The notes beneath the pieces are model-generated. The model was not told the origin of the DNA. It searched no databases and saw nothing but the letters and a program-made list of their open reading frames with translations. Source: Diphasiastrum complanatum (lineage: Eukaryota; Streptophyta; Lycopodiopsida; Lycopodiales; Lycopodiaceae). From it: a stretch of 64,000 nt of DNA. Position numbers and translations under genes: made by a program. Location of the stretch: the NCBI GenBank assembly GCA_029204225.1, contig MU831877.1, positions 34,843 through 98,842 on the forward strand, given 5' to 3'. Shown in pieces: positions 8,974 through 20,610 of the stretch (its first letter is position 1; the number at the start of each line of letters is the position of its first letter).

Positions 8974-11872
8974 TGTCTTCTACCGATACTTCCCAGTCTT
9001 CGTGCTATACTTCCATCGTGATGTCCCATCTGCAACGAACATCATGATTCTTCCTAGCACAAGCATGGTCACTCAGTGGATGACCCTTGCGGAGCCTCTA
9101 CTTACTCCGATGGGTATTTATGAGGGAGCCTTTTTGGGACACATCAATATGAATTTCATCACTCTTATCTTCAGTACGTGAAGGAAGAGAAATCCAAGTT
9201 TTATATCACCTTCCAAGGAGCCACACACAAGGTGCGCGTCATTGAGGCCGCACTTGCGGCTATAGGAATCTCATCCGGTACGCAAGCCTCACCCAATCAC
9301 AAGCACGCCAAACAAGCCATCAAGCCATACATTGACCTCACCAATGATCTGCACTGGACTAATGATGGCTACCTTCTGAAAGCCATCATTGAGTCTTCCA
9401 TCCACGTCGCTGCCCAGTTGTTGAATCATTCCCTGATGGTTGGCAACCTCAGGAAAGACCGCATCACATCTGAAATCCTTCACATGATAGTGGAGTCCCA
9501 CACTAAGTTGGCCAAAGCCCCTCTTGAACCATATAACTGGTTCAAGACTATTTCTAGTGAGCTCAAGAGAGCTATTAAGGCCAATACAAAGCAACAGTTT
9601 GCCGCTGGCTCTCTATTGTCCCTCTTAGCCGCTTCTCACTTAGAAAACAGAATCCATGGCTTCCACCTGGATTTTGTGCTTTCGATTTACGAAGAAGCAC
9701 CGATCGATTCATCTCATCAGGCCTCAAGTTCTCATAGTCGTCGTCGTCCATGCAGTGAGATCATAATTCCTGACTCGCCTTCCGTGTCACGGCGTCGCAC
9801 TAGGCATACCTCGTCAGCTGCGCTTCCAACCCCTGCTGTTGTTTGCACTGAACTTCCCATTCCCCTCGCCTCTGATGCTTCCCTCATCTCTGCTCTCATA
9901 CAAGGACAGTCTGTGACCATTGGGCCTACCATTCCCATCACAGCTGCCTAAGCTGCCTCACCCCCGCACACCGAAGCAACCTCACCCATGGATATGTTCG
10001 ATGATTCCGACCCCCTTGGGGCCACCGAAATCTTTGAAATGCCCCAGAGCCCAGCGCCCTTTGAACTCCAATCCCCTGGAAGAGGATTCGGGCATATCCA
10101 TGAATCTACTGTTGGTGTCGAAGATGCCAGTCAGCAACCACCCACACAAGGTAGCCCAGCCACACTTCGGGTCGACATAGCTGTAAAGTCACCAAAGTAG
10201 TTCGACGCCACGGTGCCTGAAGGGTTTGAAGAAGATGATACTTTTGAAGAAGAAGAGACCTTGGCACCTATTCCACGCCTACCAAGAATAGTATTATTAG
10301 GGTCTCCTGCTGCTGCCACCTCCACAACCATCGATTTTGGTGATGCTCTAGGGTTAGTTTCAAGCCTTGGGCAAGTGATCCAGTCTACGCTAGATAAGAA
10401 GAAGGAAATGGGACAAAGGATCTCTGATCTAGGATCCGAAAACACTCTGATCAGCCAGAAAATTGTCCAGCTGGATCGAGAGGTGAAGATAGCCAAGCAA
10501 CATGAAGAAAAGGCTAAAAGCGAAAAGAAATTGGCCCAGCAACAAGCTGATCGCTTGGAAACCTACATCAGCTCCCTGCAAAACGCCCTGACAACCGCAT
10601 AGGATCAGGTAGATAAGGCAGTGCAAGATGCCAAGCAATAGGTGCAGCTACTGAAGGGGCAATTATAGATGGCCGAACAAGATCGCACACGGCTTCAAGG
10701 TGAATTGGATGCGACCACCCTTGAGCGTGATGCCTATCTGCAAATGCAAATACCCGATCATCCGGTCACACCGACGAAGATTGCATATTTGATCAAGAAA
10801 GTGGAAACATACAAAGTGGCCCTTCAAGGATTCCAAGGCCGCTTTGATAGATTCAAAGGAGTAGCTTCAACCGAGTTGGCAAAGGCAAAAGAGACCATCA
10901 ACGCCCATGAAAAAGCCGCCGCTCAAGTGTTGGAAGCCGGACCACAAATTCTCGTCCCGGTCATGCCGCAATTCTCCCCTTCGCGCCAAGAAGCTGTACA
11001 AATGGATACAGGGGTTGATTCGAGCATGGACCAGGGGGGAGCTCCAGATTTAGCAGATCAACCGCCAACCATACCGGCAGTACAAGAGAGTCCATCCTCA
11101 TCAAGGACAAGCCATTTATCAGCGTCGAGGACCAGATCTAGACCTTTTTAAAGCAACATCCACATGAGTCCTCGCGTGGTGGATGGGTTCTCAAATTTAA
11201 GACCTCCGAGATTGAGGCCGGCAAAGAATTGGACAAAATACCTGCACTGGGAGAGCAGCCGACATGGAGAATCGTGGTTTTTGAGAAAACTCCGGAATGA
11301 ATTAGGAGTTACGTCGCCAGCCCTCGCCAGTTGTGGGTAGATCCTTATTACGTGCCAATGCCACGACATAAATGGAAAGATTTGGAATTGGCTATGGACA
11401 AAATCACCATCCACATGCCCAATTGGCCAATCATCCATCAGCCTTACAACTGGAACATTTTAGTGGACTTCCGCCGTGTCTTACAAGCATATAAGAGAGA
11501 GTATGTCCACTCTCCAAATCCAACGGTGCGACAATCGACAATGTTTGCAAAAGATCTAACTCTGTTGGCATCAGTGGCAACCAAATGGGACGATTGTCTT
11601 CCTACCCTGGATTCGATCCAAATAAGCCGATGGCCTCATAGAAAATCAAAGATCAGCTGCCGATTGCTCGACTGTATTTCCGTGCGGCTATGATGGGAGG
11701 CTCTTGGGAATCCCGCTTCACCTCATGGACAACTTCCAAGTGGATTTCCGGAGCCCACCGTTGTTCCCTGCCGCATAATTTAGATTTCAATACTGCACGC
11801 CTTGACTTTATGGAGAAGGTGCAGTATCATTTAAATAAGATTCGGCGCGAAGCCAATAAAAGTCCCCAATAA
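8974..11872 (+). pseudogene. Additional ORF (aORF) of the OTA element, coiled-coil protein of unknown function
   Basis: A long coding trace lies between integrase and the 3' LTR. From 9178 to 11151 it stays in one frame, interrupted only by TAA at 9949, TAGs at 10198, 10600, 10639 and 10666, and TAA at 11149. Frame changes join it to 8974-9177 upstream and to 11152-11872 downstream. The N-terminal part is helical and unrecognised (AIKPYIDLTNDLHWTNDGYL). The middle is Ser/Pro-rich, then comes a long Gln/Lys/Glu coiled coil (about 10370-10950), another Ser/Pro-rich part and a Trp-rich C-terminal domain (LWVDPYYVPMPRHKW, ITIHMPNWPII). No signal peptide, membrane segment or enzyme motif is visible, so an envelope role is not supported. 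Extra ORFs in this position are known in Athila and Tat elements. Confidence 0.7.
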
Positions 11873-11908
11873 CTGCATATTGCAGGTGTTGTGGGACCAC
11901 CACCAGTT

Positions 11909-11922
11909 TTGGTGGGGGGTAT
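11909..11922 (+). other. Polypurine tract region of the OTA element
   Basis: The G-rich run GGTGGGGGGTAT directly precedes the 3' LTR start at 11923, where the plus-strand primer is expected. The tract is short and contains T, so it may be partly decayed. Confidence 0.6.
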
Positions 11923-12677
11923 TGTTGGAGGGTTTGCGGATCCCAAGGCAACCCTAACCCTAGTTAATAAGTGAGAGGGATTTGGCACCCTGCGTGTGTA
12001 AGTCCAACCCAATGATCACATAGATATTTGATTAATTAGAAAGTTAATAAAACTTTAGGCCTTTTTGCGGAACTTTTAATGTCGCAGGGCCTAAATATCA
12101 AGTTAGTGAATAAAGTTGGGGTTCCCTCCAATTTTGATGGTTCCCACACTTTTTTGAATTTGAATAAAAAGATAGGCAAGACTGGACCAATAGAATTCAA
12201 AGGCCAGGGTCCTCCTCTCTACTATAAAAAAGGACCAACTCGAGTTGCTCCTCATGTTCATTTCCACATCTCAATAAAGCAGATTGGTTCTCTTTAGAAA
12301 TGGATTGATGAATGTCCTTGCTCTTCCTCTCTTCTCCTCCATTTGTCATGCTTTCTTTGGATTTTGCTAATTGTTGGATCTGATCATTATTGGGATTGCT
12401 ATTTCTTATGCTTTTTGTAAGAGAGAAAGGGAGAAAGAGAAGAGTAAGTTTCTATCATTGTTGTGGATTTAGGGTTAATGGAAGTAGGGTTAATGGATGT
12501 AGTGTTAATGCTTTGTGTTAATGGATGTTAGTGTTAGATCCTCCATTCATGTTGAAATCAGAACTATACTATCGCTCTCATGGGAATGAACCTATGCGTG
12601 ACAACTAACTCCGTCTCTTTGATGCTAGATTGACTAGATCTTGGATTCAGGTTAGGCAAGAAAAGAAACCCACTACA
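11923..12677 (+). repeat. 3' LTR of the OTA element
   Basis: It matches 779-1530 from TGTTGGAGGG to CCCACTACA, with the TATA box at 12223 and AATAAA at 12273-12278. Differences from the 5' LTR include a 4-bp deletion near 12050 and a 6-bp insertion near 12158. It is followed by the GATGT duplication at 12678-12682. Confidence 0.93.
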
Positions 12678-12682
12678 GATGT
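12678..12682. repeat. Target-site duplication GATGT, right copy
   Basis: Identical to 774-778. The minus-strand coding trace reads across the site when the insertion is ignored. Confidence 0.9.
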
Positions 12683-13115
12683 GATGATTTTTCTTGTTTT
12701 CTTTCTTCAAAAAGCCTATGGACCTTGATCTAGGTGGGTAGTCTGCAAGGGCTGTCCGTACAAGTTTCTTGTTCTTATTTGTAGTCAAGATTGTGTTCAT
12801 TGTCCTCATCAAGAGGCCTAGTTTGGTCATATTATTCACTACATAAATCTTGAGACTTAGTGGATCTCCCAAGACTCACCTACCACTCACACCCTTCCAT
12901 CTACTGTTTTCTAGGTGGGTTTTCCCATAACTTAACCCTGTGTTATCGTCGGTACTCTCGCCCAGTCTCCTCTGGGATGAGTGTTCCCCTTGGGTGATTT
13001 GGGGGCCTCTTGTCATTGGTTTTGACTCGTTTAATCTGAGGGATACTCCCATGATTTCTAGTCCATTGACTTACATTTTCACTATTTTGTCTGCTACTAT
13101 TGACTAGCCCACTTC

Positions 13116-13508
13116 TCAGCTCATTCTTTTCCAATGGCATTCTTCTACTTGACTTGTTCCTCCATAAATCATCTTAGTGTGAATCGACATTCTATCTCCC
13201 TCATCATATTTTAGCTTAGGTATCCCCAAGGGTGTATCCATCTCATTAGTTTCGAATCTTGTATCATAACCATTTTCATCTCGGTGTGCTTCCTCTTGTG
13301 TATTGAAAGGGTTGCTATATCCTCTTATCACTTGGTTATGCGTATGATAAATTGGCATCACACTATCTCTCTCAACTGCATGGTGTGGTCTTGGTTCTGA
13401 TGGTTGGATCACATGTTGTAATCTCATCCTATTTGGCAGCTCATTTGCAGACATAGGAAAGTCCTCATCTAGTTGATTGCTCTTACTATTTGGTTGATGT
13501 TTTGGCAC
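13116..13508 (-). pseudogene. Post-gag fragment of the older element, unrecognised
   Basis: A 130-codon open minus-strand stretch begins MPKHQPNSKSNQLDEDFPMS. It is hydrophilic and rich in Arg, His, Glu and Asn, with no zinc knuckle or catalytic motif. Because it directly follows the gag-like fragment on the same strand it probably belongs to the same polyprotein. Confidence 0.35.
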
Positions 13509-13559
13509 TCAAATGTGGCATGATTAGCATCCTCTACAATCAATGCTCTAGATATTGCT

Positions 13560-14010
13560 TCCTCAAAAGATGAAACTCATGATTGGCATACCACTAGTTG
13601 GATATTTGGTTGCAAGCCTTTCAAGAAAAAAGTGAGTACTACTGTGATGATACCTCGATTGCTAGCCCAATGTTAAATTGGTAGATGAGTTCTTTGATTC
13701 GTCTAATGTATAAGCGTACTGATTCTCCTAATTCATGTTGTATCATGGTTAGGGCAAGCATTAGGCTATTAACATCATACTTGAGTCCAAATTCTCTCAA
13801 GAATAATTGATAATAGATGCCATAGCTAGATGGTAATACCATCTCCTAGCTTCTCCTGCAAGGGTTGTTGTAAACATAATCATTCAATGCGTAGGATTCA
13901 TGATCCTACTAACAACCATTGATGTCTCAAATTCACAGATATAATTATGAGCGTCTTCATTGGTATCTCCGTGGATCTGGGGTAGAGGACCTATCACTTT
14001 TGGTAATTTC
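13560..14010 (-). pseudogene. gag: Retrotrans_gag-like capsid fragment
   Basis: The minus-strand trace reads LPQIHGDTNEDAHNYICEFE, then (in another frame) AGEARRWYYHLA, then FLREFGLKYDVNSL, ELGESVRLYIRRIKELIYQF. This is the pattern of the Retrotrans_gag domain: an early acidic helix, the A-W-Y helix, and the late region with RLYIRRIKEL. At least two frameshifts and a stop break it. It lies upstream, on this strand, of the unassigned fragments at 13116-13508 and 12943-13140. Confidence 0.6.
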
Positions 14011-14349
14011 TTGGTATCATTTGGTATGACTATTCGCATTGGTATAGCACTTACTACATGATTGCCAAGTGTAGAATTAAGATCTTGCCTAGTAGGAGGA
14101 GCCTGTGGTTGGAGATTATCACTTCTACTTGTCTTGCTTTTAACCTCCTGATCATCATACCTTGTCTTTTTAGAAGTTGATTTGATTGAAAGTAGGTATC
14201 AACAACTCAAGGTCTTGTGATGAAAGTCCTATAGGCGCCACTATCCCGTGATCTAATAAGTCTAAGTTTGATGGTACTCCCCTTGAGTTCAAGGGTGGTC
14301 TTGGCTCCATAGTTGATGGACTAGATAATTGCAATGAGAGGTCCATAGC

Positions 14350-15055
14350 TTAGTAAAGGTCTGAGAAGAATTCTTCTAAGTTTTCATCCATGTCCACAAC
14401 TAGGCCTGGGTCAGGTAGGAATCCCTCTAGCTCCATTCTTGGTATCTCAGGTTCTTCCAACAAGGGTACATGGGGTTCTTCAATTACTGGCCTCTCAAAA
14501 ATTATGTTGTGTTTTTCTTCAAGTTCCACTTCATCTATTTCAGATTCTTCCAATCTTATTTCATTTTTATCAAGGTGTGATAGGAACTGGGGTGGTTGGT
14601 GGTCTCATCGAATCTCTCATATGTTGGTATTCTAGTTCCAGCCTTACATTCATCCTTTGATTGATTCAAATATTCATAATCTCTCATCTCTAATTCAATC
14701 TGATCAGATGAGAGTAAGCTAAGAATTTCTATATGTTCTTCAACATAGGGAATATTAGTTCGAACGTCAGTTACGTAGTCCAGATTGGTGGGAGGAACCA
14801 GTGGTATTGTATTGCTAACAATTGGAGATTCTTGATTGTGCTACAAGATTGAACCTAGACTAGGATCATTGTGTCTACCAAAGGTTTCTCTGAGCTAAAC
14901 ATTATTGTAGTACTTTCCACAGCTAGGAAAAAGATCTTATAAATTTCAAATAAATGGTCTTCATTGTGGTCAAAACAGTAGTTCCACTGATGATGCGCAA
15001 ATTTAAATGGGTGCAACACATTATGACAGTGTGATGCTAACCATTGGTGCTCCAT
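14350..15055 (-). pseudogene. N-terminal fragments of the older element's ORF, acidic
   Basis: Two open pieces are seen. One is 14855-15055 (MEHQWLASHCHNVLHPFKF) and the other is a strongly acidic 67-residue piece at 14350-14553 (MEESEIDEVELEEKHNII). They lie between the possible primer site and the capsid-like fragment, where the start of gag or an upstream ORF is expected. No family is recognised. Confidence 0.35.
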
Positions 15056-15238
15056 TCATGGATTAACAACTCAACTGAGAATTTTAGTTAATGCACCATT
15101 GTTGACGTGCGGCTGACGGGTTGTAAGTATTCGACAATGGTCAACAATTTTCAGCAAGTTTTGGTATCAAAACAATATTGGCCATTTTTCTGTAGTGAAT
15201 GGATGGATAAATTCCCTCCCTCTCGGCAGACGCGCCAA

Positions 15239-16146
15239 TGTTTGCATCTGACGGGTCATATAATGCTCAACAATGGTGGACCTAGGCTGGTTTCATCACA
15301 TTCCTCTACTTCTTCCAAGTTTATCTTTTCTCAGCCTTGCACTAGTTACCTCTAAGGCATTAGATATTGATTTAACCTTCAAACCCATGTGCCTATGAGA
15401 AAAGTCCCTCATGCCTATTTGCTTTTTGCGTATGGGCTCTTTGCTTAACCAATTCCCCAATTAAAAGCCCTCCTCCTTTCTTTTGTATTAGAAGGGCTTG
15501 GCTTTCTTAGCAATGGAGTTGGCCTCATAGCTAGTGCCATTTGCTTCTCACACTCTTGTGCCTCTTAATGATGCCTCAACGTATGGGTCTTGGCATTTCT
15601 TAAGCATTTAAGGTTGGTTTACCCTTTTTACCATGTGGCTATTAGGAGGTCCCATGGCTAATTTTTTTAGCCTTTGGTCCATTGTCCATGTGGTCATAAA
15701 GTCATGTTCTTTTCTCCTTTCTTTGACATTGGTCCCCTTATTGATGTTGCACGTTGTGGACCCCTTAGCTTTAACTATTTGATTTTTGACTCGCAATTCC
15801 ACAATTTTGCTGACTCCCCATTGAACAGCAACTTGAAAACATAGTACTTTGGGTTTTTATAATAGTATCCAATATCACAGTATGATTGCGAAATTTGGCG
15901 TAATAGCCGAAACTATATTATAGGCCGATTTTTAATGGCCGTCAAAAATTTTATGGGCCAATTCTAAGGCCAAAATTTCCTCTAGCCACAATACGGGCGG
16001 GCTGGGACCCCTATCTATTGGCAATTTTCAGCCATTTTACATTGAAATTTTGTGGCTTTTACATGCCAATTTCTATATCATAGAAAATTTAGCTCCAAAA
16101 TTAGCCTGATTTTTGGTGTCAAAAATTCGGCTAACATAATATTTAC
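15239..16146. other. Possible LTR of the older element and gene-free DNA
   Basis: If the primer site at 15222-15238 is real, the LTR begins with TGTTTGC at 15239. A partly repeated block (CTGACGGGT...ACAATGGT) occurs at 15112-15148 and again at 15246-15282. No ORF is supported through 16146 and no matching second LTR is in the window. Confidence 0.3.
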
Positions 16147-16458
16147 TTATGATATGGACATGTACCATTGTGTCTTGAATATGCCATACTTTTTTTGTGA
16201 ATGCTCAAAGCACAACGCCTCCACGTGATATCGAAAAATTAAAAAGGATGGAAGCTTGTTAAAAAGCAAATCACGAAAAAGAGCACAAATGATTGATCGA
16301 GTACTTAGTGGAGCATCATCATCATCAAGTTCTGGCACTCGACCTCGACATAAATGGATGATACTATATATTTGTAATTATTAAAAATTTGAGAGCAGAT
16401 TAATTCTCATGCAAATCATTTTTTGTAAAATTAAGCTAACCATTCTTATATTTGTCAC

Positions 16459-16854
16459 ATGAAATTTAGTGTAAAAAAGAGTACGAGAAAAATATATATT
16501 GTGAGTATAAGCAATGCAAAGAATTTAAAATTCCAAGATGAATTGTGGTACAACATTTGTGGAAGTTTGGAAAGCACGTTGAGGAGATGTGGTTTTGGAG
16601 GTATATTTTATTTGCTTAGTATTGGTCCTTATCATACACAATATTTTTTGAGAAAAAGACTAATGCATGTATACTCTTGCACAATTGATAATCTTATCAA
16701 CAAGATAAGAAATATCAATTTTGGATCATCTTTGGCATTGGACGAAGATCTAGTTGATGATCTTATTGATGAGGTCACTAGTGACTACACACCGAGTGAT
16801 ATGGAGGTTATATATTTCTATGTCTCATATATCCACTCACTCCACCAGACGTGA
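16459..16854 (+). pseudogene. Possible DUF247-type plant protein fragment
   Basis: An open frame of 131 codons includes LLSIGPYHTQYFLRKRLMHVY, which resembles the SIGPYHH-L-x-K-x-Y signature of plant DUF247 proteins. An acidic stretch follows (LALDEDLVDDLIDEVTSDY). Full DUF247 proteins are about 400-500 residues and end with a C-terminal membrane helix, which is not seen. The motif match is short and other readings are possible. Flanking sequence is AT-rich and decayed. Confidence 0.3.
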
Positions 16855-17630
16855 TATTGATCTTGCTTTCATGGTTTTGATCATCCCATAGTGTCATCAC
16901 ACATAGATTGTATCCAATCCACAACAACTTGTGAAAATCCTATCAAAAGCTCTATCCATCTCATGACGTCACCACATACAAATATTGTGCATCCCATCAC
17001 ACTCAATGTAAATCATACAGATCCTTCTATCTTAGCTACTCCATTAAAGAACAGAACACGACTTGGACGTATTTTGACAAGATTTGAAAATGAACAAAGT
17101 TTTTTACGTACTATCGACTTGTCTAATAATGTTTTAAATTCATTATCGAGTCTCCCCTTCCTCCTCATCTGCATGCATTAGTTAAGTCGTTTGATAGAAA
17201 AAAAAATATTCATGTTGGCCTGATACGATACCACTACCATTATATGGGACATCATTTTCATATTGGGGTCATATATACATAAATAAGCCTAGTGAGCGGT
17301 TTCCTAATGCCAGATTAGGTTTATTTTTCTTGACTAGCATTGATGTCCCTTTGAATAGTGTTGTCACATTTATGCCATATGCAAGACCTCAATACAATTG
17401 GGGTGATTGGCATGCTCTGTCGCCACCAATGGAGAATGTTATCCCTTCGCGTATTCCTCTTAAATAGGTACCCTATTCCGAGGGCTCGAAAATCAAAAAA
17501 AAAAATTAGGGCAGAATAGAGCTAGTTTACTAGCTCCATTTTGTCCTAAAAATGGATTCCATCCAATCCCAAGAGTCTTTTGCACCACTTCTTATGAAGT
17601 TCGTAAGCCACGTGACTGCGATGCATAGGA

Positions 17631-18008
17631 TTGGGACCATCATACCTGCATCCAATGAAGATGAGTCAGTTATTTGAGAAATGTGATGGTTTAAATTCGA
17701 ATGCTTGTTCTTTAGAACAGAAGCGCATGCAAGGAAAAAGTGCTTCAAAAGCATATCGTATGTACATCGATGGGTGTTTAGAAATACATGGAAACATCAT
17801 TGCATATAAAAAAAATTCTATTTTTCACCCTTCATTAACTAATTGTGACTTTGAAGAATGCACCAATAGAAATGAAGATTATTTTTCTGAATATGTGAAA
17901 GATACATATGTAATGGTTTGGGCGATCAGACCTATTAAATGCGTCGAAGAACTATTCATCAACTATAGCTTCAATCGTTCTCTACCCATATGTGTACAGA
18001 AGTTTTGA
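17631..18008 (+). pseudogene. Possible SET-domain C-terminal fragment
   Basis: The open frame of 125 codons contains SLTNCDFEEC followed by VMVWAIRPIKCVEELFINYS. SET methyltransferases have a substrate-site N-x-C-x-F block and then A-x-R-x-I-x-x-G-E-E-L-x-x-x-Y, so the order and spacing fit the second half of a SET domain, with Gly replaced by Val before EEL. The conserved upstream half and post-SET cysteines are not visible. It is probably a captured or decayed gene piece. A chance resemblance cannot be excluded. Confidence 0.35.
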
Positions 18009-18059
18009 GCCAAGCACATCCATGTGTGTTGCAAGTACCAAAATCCTTTTCATTTGAGT

Positions 18060-18410
18060 TCAACTTATTTGACTTTCAATTTGAATATGATGTTCGCTTT
18101 GAATGTCTTATTTAAGTTTACATTTGATATGATGTTTGATGTTAAGCTTTTACAAATAATGCCAATTTTCAATGTCTTGTTTCAATTTCAATATGATGTT
18201 CGATAATTTTTAGGCCTTGTTTAAGTTTCAATTTGAATATGATGTTCGATTTTGATGTCTTATTTAAGTTTTAGATTGGATATGATGTTTGATGTTTAGG
18301 TTTAGAAATAATGTTCAATTTTCATGCCTTGTTTAAGTTTCAATTTGAATATGATGTATGATTTTGATGTCATATTAAAGTTTCAATTTGGATGATGCTC
18401 AGTGTAAAGG
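18060..18410. repeat. Degenerate AT-rich minisatellite
   Basis: The phrase TTTCAATTTGAATATGATG recurs with close variants at about 18075, 18187, 18227 and 18339. Companion phrases TTTAAGTTT, GATGTTCGAT and GATGTCTTA alternate between them. The full copies are spaced 152 and 112 bp apart, so the array is irregular. A further diverged copy appears near 18580-18640. Confidence 0.6.
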
Positions 18411-19335
18411 TTTAAGCACAAAATATTCAACTATATTGAAACTATATAAAATAGTTTGAACCTTATTAGTTATACATTCTTGATATTCAATAGTTGAATT
18501 ATAAGATGATATCTCTTATTTGAGAACGTGAATAGTTTTAATAGTTGTATTTGTGTTTTTTGGAAATAATGTTCAGTTTTCATATCTTGATTTAAGTTCC
18601 AATTTCTATATATTGTTGTTCAATTTTGATGTCTTATTTTTTTTTTCCCATGTTTGAAAGACTACATATCATCATCTAATTCTAGGAGTCAAGCCACGTG
18701 CAAGACATGTATTTGAAAATGCTTACATTGAGAATGAAATGGAGACCTTGAATATTGACAACACAAATGATGGTTGATGAGGACATAGAAATATCTCCAA
18801 GTTCCTTAACTATTGTTGAAAATACTATAAATGAATCAGAGAGAGTCCAATTACTATAGTGATGATGAAATTCATTTAAGCGGAGATGAGTTGCAAGATG
18901 TATTGGCTAATGAATTTGATTCTTGTGATGATGAATAAATTATATATATGTTGCAACTATTTTTGTGATAAAATGATAGTTCACACAATTATTGCATTTT
19001 TTAAGTTTTATCTTGAGTTCTATCTGGCCATCACTTCAAATTCATTTAAAATCAAATACTTTGAATCAAATCTATATATCTATATATATATATATTATTA
19101 AAGATTTGGTATTTATATACACTCCAAAAACATATTCCTTCTGAAACATCCTCATTATATTGAAAATCTATAAAAGCAATATCTTCATATCCTCACGTTC
19201 AAATAAGAAAAAAGTTGTAGATACACACCTACTCACATTGATCTGAGTTCTGATAAATTTGCATTTTGTGGAGCATAATTTGTTTCATACCTTTCAGGTT
19301 GTGTCTTCTCTCTTGTTGATCTTTGTAATAACACT
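18411..19335. other. AT-rich gene-free DNA
   Basis: No coding or RNA gene is supported. A short TA microsatellite lies at about 19075-19097. Confidence 0.5.
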
Positions 19336-19817
19336 TAATCCCAATAACATTCAGATCCAATAATTAGCAAAATCCAAAGAAAGCATGAGAGATGGAGAAG
19401 GAAAGAAGAAGAGAAAGGACATTCATCAATCCATTTCTGGAGAGAACCAATCTGCTTTATTGAAATGAGGAAATGAACATGAGGAGCAACTCGAGTTGGT
19501 CCCTTCTTATAGTAGAGAGGAGGATCCTGGCCTCTGAATCCTATTGGTCCAGTCTTGCCTCTCTTTTTATTCAAATTCAAAAAAGTGTGGGAACCATCAA
19601 AATTGGAGGAAAACCCAACTTTATTCACTAACTTGACATTTAGGCCTTGCGACATTAAAAGTCCCGCAAAAAGGCCTAAAGTCCTTTTATTGACTTTTAA
19701 CTAATCAATCAAATAACTATGTGATCATCGGGTTGGACTTACACACGCAGGGTGCCAAATCCCTCTCACTTATTAACTAGGGTTAGGGTTGCCTTGGGAT
19801 CCGCAAACCCTCCAACA
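19336..19817 (-). repeat. Truncated LTR of the same OTA family, inverted
   Basis: Read on the minus strand from 19817 (TGTTGGAGGGTTTGCGG), the sequence follows the 5' LTR through the CCAAT, TATA and AATAAA region to about LTR position 480, then loses similarity near 19336. The last 270 or so bases of the LTR and any target duplication are missing, so it is a truncated fragment and not a clean solo LTR. It has many point differences from both full LTRs. Confidence 0.88.
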
Positions 19818-20290
19818 GTATGGTACAATTTTTATTCTTGTTATTTCTTTGCCTCTACATTTGGAAGGATCTCAACACCCTTCTATCTATATACTATACC
19901 ATTTATATCTTGAGAAACTTGGAAGGTAGTCACAACATGAGCAGTTTTCTTCCCACGACCTTGCATGCTCTTATCATGAGGAACAAATATTTTGCTATTT
20001 TTTTTGTTGCAATCTATATGATTCATTAGGGTTGTATTAATCAAGAGTGAACTTTCATTGCCAACAGGATGCATTAGAAATTTAATAAACATGAAATCTT
20101 CAAAAAAGTTAAATTTAGGCAATGTGCTTTTGGTACCTTCAATCACCAGGCCCTATTTTTGAGTGAGGGTCAATATAATGGTTTTAATGTTCATTTCAAG
20201 AATGATTCTTGGTTTATTCTCAAAAAAAAGAGATTGTTCCATCTTGATGCAAATGTTTCTAACGTGAGTGTCATGATGGCAAAGGAGAAA
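19818..20290. other. Gene-free stretch
   Basis: No ORF with supporting features is seen. Some phrases near 20160-20290 may be the upstream continuation of the copia fragment that follows. Confidence 0.35.
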
Positions 20291-20292
20291 TT

Positions 20293-20385
20293 GACAAACA
20301 AGAGCTATGCCATAAGAGGTTAGGCCATCCTAACTTCAAAACCATGGAGATCATGTGCAAGCAAGTGGAAAATGGTGAGTACATT
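20293..20385 (+). pseudogene. Ty1/copia gag-pre-integrase scrap
   Basis: The plus strand encodes QELCHKRLGHPNFKTMEIMC. This matches the conserved LWHKRLGHPN block of the gag-pre-integrase domain that precedes copia integrase. No other copia domain is recognisable beside it, so this is a short fossil. Confidence 0.65.
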
Positions 20386-20610
20386 GTGCGCACCATCCTG
20401 TTCACTGGATGGTAGCGTTTCTTAAATTTCGGGTCTAGATATTTTACTAGACAATATCGAAAATGGTGTGCTTATTTTGCGACTTAACCATGACAGCGTG
20501 TTTCAGTTGTTTTTGGGACTGTGCCTCGCTCTAGTGTTTCACAAAGGTCGGGGCCCCGTTAACACTCTCCATAAATGACGAAAACGGAAAAACGCTTCTG
20601 AACTTTACAC

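Larger units (their letters stand above)
779..12677 (+). mobile_element. Complete OTA-type (Tat/Athila-like) Ty3/gypsy LTR retrotransposon, decayed
   Basis: An 11.9-kb element is bounded by near-identical LTRs (752 and 755 bp) with TG...CA termini and the duplication GATGT. Inside, in order, are a tRNA-Asp primer site, gag, protease, a basic linker, reverse transcriptase, a truncated RNase H, integrase and an additional long ORF before the polypurine tract. The protease-RT-RNase H-integrase order is Ty3/gypsy. The tRNA-Asp primer site, the RT sequence style, the absence of a chromodomain and the extra ORF after integrase fit the non-chromoviral OTA lineage (Athila and Tat relatives). By eye the LTRs differ at about 29 substitutions plus two small indels, roughly 96 percent identity. 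Frameshifts and stops in every ORF make it non-autonomous. It inserted into an older minus-strand gag element. Confidence 0.93.
12683..15238 (-). mobile_element. Older decayed minus-strand LTR retroelement (gag region)
   Basis: A series of minus-strand coding fragments (15055 to 12683, continuing at 773 to 466) precedes the sequence split by the OTA element. A possible primer site on the minus strand, TTGGCGCGTCTGCCGAG (about 15222-15238), resembles the TGGCGCCGTCTGTGGGA site of plant Tat elements. If so, its 5' LTR would start at 15239. The gag motif at 13.6-14.0 kb supports a retroelement. No pol was found, so the family is uncertain. Confidence 0.55.

Noticed and set aside
8974-11872. Third ORF of the OTA element as an envelope gene
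   Set aside because: No signal peptide, transmembrane segment or cleavage site is seen. The content is coiled coil and Ser/Pro-rich.
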